Positions 58,501-64,000 of a DNA stretch of 64,000 nt are shown in pieces. This stretch comes from Psococerastis gibbosa (Eukaryota; Arthropoda; Insecta; Psocodea; Psocidae). Within the stretch, counting starts at the first letter, position 1; each line of letters begins with the position of its first letter. Both the position numbers and the translations under genes were made by a program. The stretch spans positions 39,454,770 to 39,518,769 of the forward strand of contig OZ020484.1 of NCBI GenBank assembly GCA_963971405.1. The letters run 5' to 3'. The notes below the pieces were generated by a model, which was not told where the DNA came from, did no database searches, and saw only the letters and a program-made list of their open reading frames with translations.

Positions 58501-61500
58501 CGCAAGCCAATTGATTAAAGAGACGTACACGCTTCCACGTGAATTCCACCTTTAATTCTTCTCTAGTGTCAGTCACTGAAATTGAAAATTATGCGATTTG
58601 ATAAGGAAAATTAATTGTCTACCATGCCATATATTCAGAGTGGACGAAACCTCATTAAACGTGCAGGACACCATACCCGTGGACGGTATATCGGAACGCA
58701 ATTTCTTTATCTTCGGCGAAATATTTACACCGACAAGACTAGAACCTGGCTCGCTCCATTGCTCGGATGGTAGGCAAACATTCTACCACTTTACTGGCTG
58801 TTGCCTACTAGCACGTTGCTCGTCAGCTTGGTTCATGGTAAGCAGGGACAGGCAGAAGAACGGATTGCATGAAAGAATAAATGCATAAATTTTCCAAATT
58901 CGTCCGGGAATGGCTGATGAGTCGGGAAGAGGTGAAATCCTTATTTGAAATAGTGGACTAGACTGTTATGTGTTTACGAGAGATCTGTTATTAATATGTA
59001 AGTGTAATATGTAAGCTTAATAAGTTAGTTTAAGTATGTCTAATAATTGTATTTTTTTCTTTTTTTATTTAGTTTTAGGGTAGGGTAAATTGTTATAAGT
59101 CTTCTTGTGGGGCTTTACTTACAATTATTGTGTTTAAATTGTTTCTATATTTAATACTCATTCATTCAGAAAGATTAACACAGTGCTTATGGAAACAGAG
59201 TAGTCAAGTGCGCAGATTTGATTAGGCACGAATTAAAATTAATACAAGCCTTGAATTACTCAAACTTCTATCTAAATTAAGTCCACAAACCTTTTATTTT
59301 CCAGAATGCTTCAGACACAAAATCGGCAATCGCCTGAAACCTCTCTACCACAAAGCCCAAGGTAGGAAACTGACAGCTTCCATAGCTGATTAGGTTGTCA
59401 CTAAGTGCGTCTGGAAATAATCTCTTAAGATGAAGCGTTTGAAAGCGAGTGAAAGCTGCTCCTGTAATTGGAAGAAATAGGTTAAGACACGAGTACTTAA
59501 TGATTCGTCAGAGAGCTAACTTCGTTATTTTTAAAGGGCAATGGGTTAAGGTTTGCATTTAAGTATATTGTACCAGCAGGCTTACCATGGCGTTTAAAGA
59601 ATAAATTATCCGGGAATAAGATTTAATTATTCTAAATAAACGTCTGCGGGGAGAGGACAATTTTAACGCCGGTATTAAATGGTTGAAATAATTCTAGAGG
59701 TAAGTTATTCTGTAAACGCCATGGTAGGGCTGCGGAACGTCCATAGAACATTTTCATTTCACAAGAGATGTGAAGGCACACCACTTGTACGTAGTAAGAT
59801 TTTGATTAATATAAAAATCAAATGAAAAAAAAATGGGTCACCTATTCTTAGATCCAGTTCTGATCGGACATCAACAGCATCACTTGTTCTCTTATCTGGC
59901 GGCACCAAATTAGCAATGGCCCGATTAACTGATTGCCGGGTGATTTCGGAGAATTTTGCTCGTAAGACCTGAATATTTGGTTTAACGGCGGTGCAGACTT
60001 GAATTACTTCAAAACCAATATTCTCTCCCTCTCTGTCACAATCAGTCCAAATTATAAGTTTCGAACACGTTCTTACTTCCCTTTCAAGTGTTTTCTAAAA
60101 TGTTGACCACAGAATGTCATTACATGGTTGGGTTTATTTGAATTAAGTAAATTACTTAAATAAATCATCTGCATAGGAAACTGTCTCAAATGGGCAAAAA
60201 TAGGTTAAAGCCCAAAAACACGTGGGTCTCCACCTTTTGCGCCTGTAATGGGCGGCAGCTTACTGTTCGCGCAAGTGAAGAGTACGTAGGTCAATAATTG
60301 CCTCAAAACTACAACTGTACAGCACGGTAATGAACTACTGGGGAAATATTGGTTCAAGAATTAAATGGGAAACTGTCATACAAGTATGCTTCCAGCGATA
60401 ATAAAATAGACTAGATGGCGCCTAACCATAAGCTGCTTATTGCCGATAGCGGTCAAACGAAAGGGGAAATGGCAAGGAAAGAGTTTCCACATTGTAGGCT
60501 ATAACTTCCTTCCACAAACAGCCGGATGACAGATTTTGGTCTGCTACACACGGTCGAGTCTAGAGTCGCTAGTTGCTGGCGTTTTTTTCAAGCTAGCATA
60601 AGATTTATTGCCGATTTCTGAAGCTGGCGTAAAGCCGACCGCGCGAAAGTGCACGGGTTTCCCCAGCTCAAAGAAATCTTCTGGAGTAGGCTCTGTGGGT
60701 TTTTACCAACCATTCACCTAGTTCCATGGCTACAATGAAAAATAACGTCGGCAACTCTCGACTGCAGACTCGTCCGTTTGTACTAGGCCTTAGTGAATTA
60801 ATGGATATATTATTAATGCATTTAATTGACACGTTACCTTTATTTTTTCATAATCAGAAGGACATTGCTTCATTACTGGCGCATCAAATAAGGCTAGAGG
60901 ATCACAGCTATTCCAACTTCGATATGTAGAAGCAAATTCAAAACTAAGAAGATGGCCAGCAACTGATGTCATAATCATTTTACAGTTCTGATTAAATACG
61001 TTGTAATCAAATTCATAGATTTTATTGTAGGTAGATAAGCCTTCGCGCTGAAATAAGAAAATTTTCCCCTAATTAGGCCAGAGCCCCATTTACACTAACT
61101 ACGTGCCAAGTGCGATGTTAATAATATTTATATTTAATTTACCATTACAATAACCATTACAGTACAATACAATTTTTATTGGTACCAACAATACAAACAA
61201 TTCAAGTAATTAATCAATGAATATCCCGCAAGGCACTAACCCGTGTGCGGTTTAACGTTGGTTTAGTTTTAAATTATGTTTATACTGCACATATTTATGG
61301 AATGAACACATTACAATAAAATAAAATAAAACGAATCGTTCGTTCAATATGAAGTCGTTGAAATTGAGCGGGGGGGGGGGGGGGGGGGGAGGAGGAGGAG
61401 GGAGAGCGGAGGTGGATTAGGCTATACTATTTGAGTTTCAATCCAGCTTTGAATTTCCTTTTTGAACAGCCTGGAGGAAATTGTGTTTTTTATGTCCCCA

Positions 61501-63445
61501 GTAGTAGTAGTAGTAGTAGTGTTCGTCGGGTTAATAACGACGTACGCCTCATTTGGGCCCATAGAGCGACCCCGACTTGACTGTCCTATGCCAGCCCATA
61601 GGACAGTGGACCTCCTGATTATAGTGGATTCCGAACCACTTGGGAAACACAGTGAAGTCACACGATTAGTTCGGAGGTGACCAGGACAAGTCCTACCATG
61701 TTTCCCTACCGGCACTGTGCACACTACCAAGTTATCTGCATCTTTGAACCTGCTCTGGTCCGCTGGATTCAACTTGGTAAGGCGGCCGACTGCTGATTGG
61801 TGAGGACTAGCAACTTATAACAGCCTTGAGCCCGCAATAATTGATGGACTATTTCGTTGAATAATTAGAAATGTTGGGGGAAAGCTATTAGATGGTGAAG
61901 TTTCCTATTTTTGTTCTTTGTACCCGGTTTGTTAGATAGTTTTTTATCAGGTTCCATGCAACCCCTCTTATACCGAGTTTCTCCAGTTTTTCCAATAGTC
62001 TGTGGTGTGAAATTGTGTCAAACGCTTTTTGGAGATCAAGTAAAATAATTATGCAATATTCTTGATTTTCACGTGCATTGCAAAGATGTTTGACTAAGTC
62101 GAAAATGGCTGCGTTTGTATCTAGTTTTTTTCTGAACCCGTATTGTTTTGGGGACAGTAGCTTAAATTTATCACAAAACTTTGTATTTCGGTGTGTATGA
62201 TGCGCTCAAAGATTTTACTGATATTAGGTAATAGTGACATGGGTCGGTAATTGTTAATATTTATTTAATAAATATTACAAAATACAAACTTTTGGAAGTA
62301 CGCTTTTAGAACGACCAACCAAAATCCCGGATTCTGTTGAACGCATTTTCTACTATTGAATTGAATACGACTTTATTGAATAAAAACAGAAGGCAAACAA
62401 TAAGACTATAAAGTCTTCTTTTCATGCTAACCTAACCTGACTAGGCCCCTATTGTATTTGTTTTTTGTTTTTTTGTTATACGGCCACTTGGCTAAATCAA
62501 TATCAGGCCGAGGTACAGCACAAACTTAGTTACTCCTAAATCGGGACTAAGTTCGTGCTGTACCTCGGCTTGATATTGGCTTAGCCAAGTGGCCGTGTAA
62601 CAAAAAAAAAAAATACAATAGTAGAAAATGCGTTCAAATTAATTGCCAGTTATTTAAAATACATATAGTAAAACGAAACAGGTTTAGGAAATGATGCGAA
62701 GCAGTAGAAACAACAACAACAGAATCCGGGATTTTGGTTGGTCGTTCTAAAAGCGTACTTCCAAACGTTTCGTTAACATCTGCGGTGGACATATTCAGTG
62801 GAACTGCATAGACGTTTAAGATTGTATCTAGGAGGCTGAGCAGTGACTCAGTCGACCGCGGCCTATCATCCCGGATCCTACTGCTTAATCACGGAACTCA
62901 GGCCATGAAAGCCTTTGTGATTATATAGCTTTCTGCTTTAGGAAATATTAGAACTTAAGAGGATATAGAATCACACGTACCGGTCGGTAGCCAGCTCACA
63001 CTACCATACAATATGACTTTTTACTTATGAATCAAAGAAACAAAATCCTATTTATTGAGAACCACTCACATTGCATAGCCATACATCTACAGTTACGGCA
63101 TTTAGGTACCGTTATAAAGAAATGAGCATAATTGCCTAACCTGTACATAGAATCTATCCAAAGCTTACACATGGTTTGACTGTAAGAGGTGATAGTATCA
63201 CCTAGATACCTAGGTATCTTGAATTGTCTATGTATAATTGTATAATGCAGTAGTCCAATTACCCTTTGAGATGCTCCATTAGAAAGCAATGAAGCAATAT
63301 TCTTAGCTGCGTCATTTTTTTCAGCTACATTCAATACTCTCATATTTCTCTGGGTCTGGACTTGACACAACTGAGCATTGAGTCTTCGGCAGCTAAAATG
63401 GGAATTGACAGCCGTATGCCAAGCTCGTAGAGTTCGTAATGACAT
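49519..63445 (-). CDS. TOP3A: DNA topoisomerase III alpha (type IA)
   Basis: TOP3A is a single-strand decatenase of the BLM-RMI dissolvasome and of mitochondrial DNA. The 15 exons are 63445-63263, 61047-60838, 60094-59842, 59461-59291, 58575-58400, 57906-57726, 56545-56322, 55664-55463, 55181-54998, 54769-54643, 54297-54082, 53513-53296, 52132-51827, 50973-50780 and 49670-49519. All phases agree: 2997 nt, 998 aa, close to the human 1001. The Toprim domain shows VAEKNDAAK (Glu42) and TDCDREGE (Asp149, Asp151, Glu153). The catalytic Tyr is Tyr363 in GYISYPRTET. The core continues through NKSDQAHPPIHPTKY and GTDATHAEHIETIKARLYVG. A C4-type finger follows in exons 11-12 (CSKCG...CEGYPGC). Two GRF fingers lie in exons 13-14, separated by a poly-Gly/Pro linker, and a last Cys motif (KCGICG) is near the end. 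Residues 1-34 are basic and Asp/Glu-free apart from the end, fitting a mitochondrial leader. A second in-frame ATG is at 63343. Confidence 0.95.
50250..50580. repeat. GC-rich repeat in TOP3A intron 14
   Basis: CAGCTCGCCTCTCCGGGGCTCG recurs in diverged form at 13860-13950 (CAGCTCGCCCCTTTGGGGCTCG). The rest (CTCAATCGGTGCAGAACTTT...CGCACACAAACCAACATAAC) looks like a dispersed repeat tail. Confidence 0.5.
51475..51785 (+). repeat. Uninterrupted copy of the mS26-intron repeat
   Basis: It shares GACAGGGTGGACCTCCTGTT, TATAGTGGATTCCGAA and GTAGACTGGTATAGTCTCAG with 40503-40745. It lies just past the TOP3A exon 13 donor. Confidence 0.75.
52330..52625 (+). mobile_element. SINE family 2 copies, one forward and one reversed fragment
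   Basis: The forward copy 52408-52625 has GTAGCGTAATGGTACGGACT and GGTTCGAGTTCC. Directly before it, 52330-52400 is the tail end of the same SINE reversed, so the two tails form an inverted pair. Located in TOP3A intron 12. Confidence 0.75.
52640..52870 (-). mobile_element. SINE family 2 copy, reversed, with an insertion
   Basis: GGACTCGAACCAACAGGCAA (reverse B box) and TGCCCTCCGAAGCATGG match. About 100 bp including a G-run (52711-52726) is inserted between the body halves. Confidence 0.65.
52975..53110 (+). repeat. Copy of the 9400-10165 repeat
   Basis: TTGTACAAAAAACGATTAGT, GGCAGTCCCGGGGAAGGAG and GTGGCCAATTTGTGTTAGTG match 9990-10070. It lies in TOP3A intron 12. Confidence 0.6.
53850..54000 (+). 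mobile_element. SINE family 1 copy in TOP3A intron 11
   Basis: The body GTGGTAGCTTGCTTGTACTT, CGGAGACTTGTC and CACATGTATTACCTC matches the other copies. The tail is decayed. Confidence 0.65.
55983..56255. repeat. Inverted-ended repeat in TOP3A intron 7
   Basis: GCAGTAGAATCTGGGCTGAT is inverted at 56206-56240 (ATCAGTCCAGATTCTACTAC). The interior GCGTACTTCCAAGCGTTTCG is shared with 62745-62775 and 1535-1550. Confidence 0.65.
57961..58150 (-). mobile_element. SINE family 1 copy in TOP3A intron 5
   Basis: A T-run at 57962-57971 and GTCGCCTCTGTAGGTTAGTA identify it. The head is disrupted after about 58100. Confidence 0.65.
58715..58815 (-). repeat. tRNA-like SINE fragment in TOP3A intron 4
   Basis: The reverse strand has AAGTGGTAGAATGTTTGCCT (A-box-like) and CCAGGTTCTAGTCT (B-box-like) about 40 bp apart. 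It does not fold into a convincing tRNA and looks like a SINE head. Confidence 0.45.
59578..59740. repeat. Short inverted-ended element in TOP3A intron 3
   Basis: CTTACCATGGCGTTTAAAGAATAA is mirrored by TTATTCTGTAAACGCCATGGTAG. The span is about 160 bp with no coding capacity. Confidence 0.65.
61595..61790 (+). repeat. Third copy of the same repeat, partial
   Basis: GTGGACCTCCTGATTATAGT, CGAACCACTTGGGAAACA and GGATTCAACTTGGTAA match the 40503 and 51530 copies. It is in TOP3A intron 1, next to a (TAG)n tract at 61501-61519. Confidence 0.7.
61860..62245 (-). pseudogene. LINE reverse transcriptase fragment in TOP3A intron 1
   Basis: The minus strand reads NYRPMSLLPNISKIFERII, then in shifted frames blocks corresponding to LSPKQYG, LQKAFDTISH and YLTNR. 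These are CR1/Jockey-type RT motifs 2-4. At least three frameshifts are present. Confidence 0.75.
62290..62775. mobile_element. Nested double palindrome in TOP3A intron 1
   Basis: Outer arms: TTGGAAGTACGCTTTTAGAA at about 62293 and TTCTAAAAGCGTACTTCCAA at 62745, continuing through CAACCAAAATCCCGGATTCT. Inner hairpin: CGGCCACTTGGCTAA...GAGGTACAGCAC (62482-62522) pairs with 62550-62596. Confidence 0.75.
63341..63343 (-). promoter_or_regulatory. TOP3A: Second in-frame TOP3A start codon (Met35)
   Basis: The upstream ATG (63445-63443) has T at -3, a weak context. Met35 has A at -3 and begins MRVLNVAEKNDAAK, the start of the conserved Toprim domain. Leaky scanning would give a nuclear form without the Arg-containing leader, as known for vertebrate TOP3A. 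That this happens here is inference. Confidence 0.55.
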
Positions 63446-64000
63446 TTAATTTCTGAAGCCACTTTAACAGCCGTCAATCTAATTAAGCATTGCTAAAAAC
63501 CAACAAATTTCATTTTTAATTATTAAAATTATTTTTAAAACACTAGGTATAAAGATTAAAAAGTATCTCTAAGGATTTTTATTTGTCAGTTTGTGACTTC
63601 ACTTAAGTCATGCTTGTAAACAAATAATGCTAATGCTGCCAACACATAAACACAAGCCCCGCCAAAAAATAAAATTTGAAAAATTTAATTTTTTGAGACA
63701 CTACCATACACAGAACACCAAAAAATAAATAGGTTAAAAAAAGAGAAGCGGTACGAGTGAGCTCGTACATGCTTACAGAGATAGATAATATAAGTAAGCT
63801 AGTTCTTTGGCAAGCAATTGTCCTAGGGTTAAATTTCGGTTGCCTCGATTTTCCCTCTCCCCAAGCCCTGAATTGATTGCATAGTATAGAACGGGTTTAA
63901 AATATATTAAAACACAGTAATCATGGCAGGGTATGCAATGTATTGGAGCATGAATTATCCATAATGTTTTCAATCAAAATCAACACTTTGTTTGGTTGTC
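63446..64000. other. Upstream of TOP3A, right edge
   Basis: TOP3A leader and promoter are expected at the left of this stretch. Near 63823, CTAGGGTTAAATTTCGGTTGCCTCGATT recalls 14511-14540, so a dispersed repeat begins there. No gene seen. Confidence 0.4.

Noticed and set aside
58715-58815. Possible tRNA gene
   Set aside because: A- and B-box-like blocks are present but no good acceptor stem; more likely a SINE head.

Overview
The window is AT-rich eukaryotic nuclear DNA with small exons, GT-AG introns and dense transposon debris. The gene set and the repeat types (Tc1/mariner, RTE and RNase H-bearing LINEs, hAT-like elements, foldback MITEs) fit an arthropod, most likely an insect and possibly a hemipteran. 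The species guess is inference only. No prokaryotic features, rRNA, intact tRNA or CRISPR array are visible.

Six conserved protein genes can be reconstructed exon by exon, with reading phase matching at every junction I joined. Left to right they are: (1) a PC-esterase/SGNH-fold gene of the PCED1 (FAM113) family, minus strand, 20569 down to 538, probably continuing off the left edge; (2) PTCD3/mS39, a mitochondrial ribosome PPR protein, plus strand, 23246-35730, 10 exons, 631 aa; (3) MRPS26/mS26, minus strand, 41072-37672, 3 exons, 229 aa; (4) SLBP, the histone mRNA stem-loop binding protein, minus strand, 45181-42368, plus a probable non-coding first exon at about 46238; (5) CBY1/Chibby, plus strand, 46356-48621, 3 exons, 100 aa; (6) TOP3A, DNA topoisomerase III alpha, minus strand, 63445-49519, 15 exons, 998 aa.

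PCED1 and PTCD3 diverge, PTCD3 and mS26 converge, mS26 and SLBP are in tandem, SLBP and CBY1 are head-to-head across roughly 120 bp, and CBY1 and TOP3A converge. Two genes encode parts of the mitochondrial small ribosomal subunit. TOP3A has a probable mitochondrial leader with a second in-frame start.

The introns and spacers hold most of the novelty: an intact 998-codon reverse transcriptase-RNase H LINE ORF with a 17-bp target-site duplication; a family of near-perfect palindromic MITEs, one an exact 69-bp-arm hairpin; several hAT-like elements with identifiable 8-bp duplications, some nested; a 0.9-kb foldback; a recurring 0.7-0.8-kb element with ends GCTTTCCAATTT; two complete but dead Tc1-like elements; and two SINE families. 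A consensus-like RFX X-box lies about 20 bp upstream of the Chibby start codon, inside the shared SLBP/CBY1 promoter.
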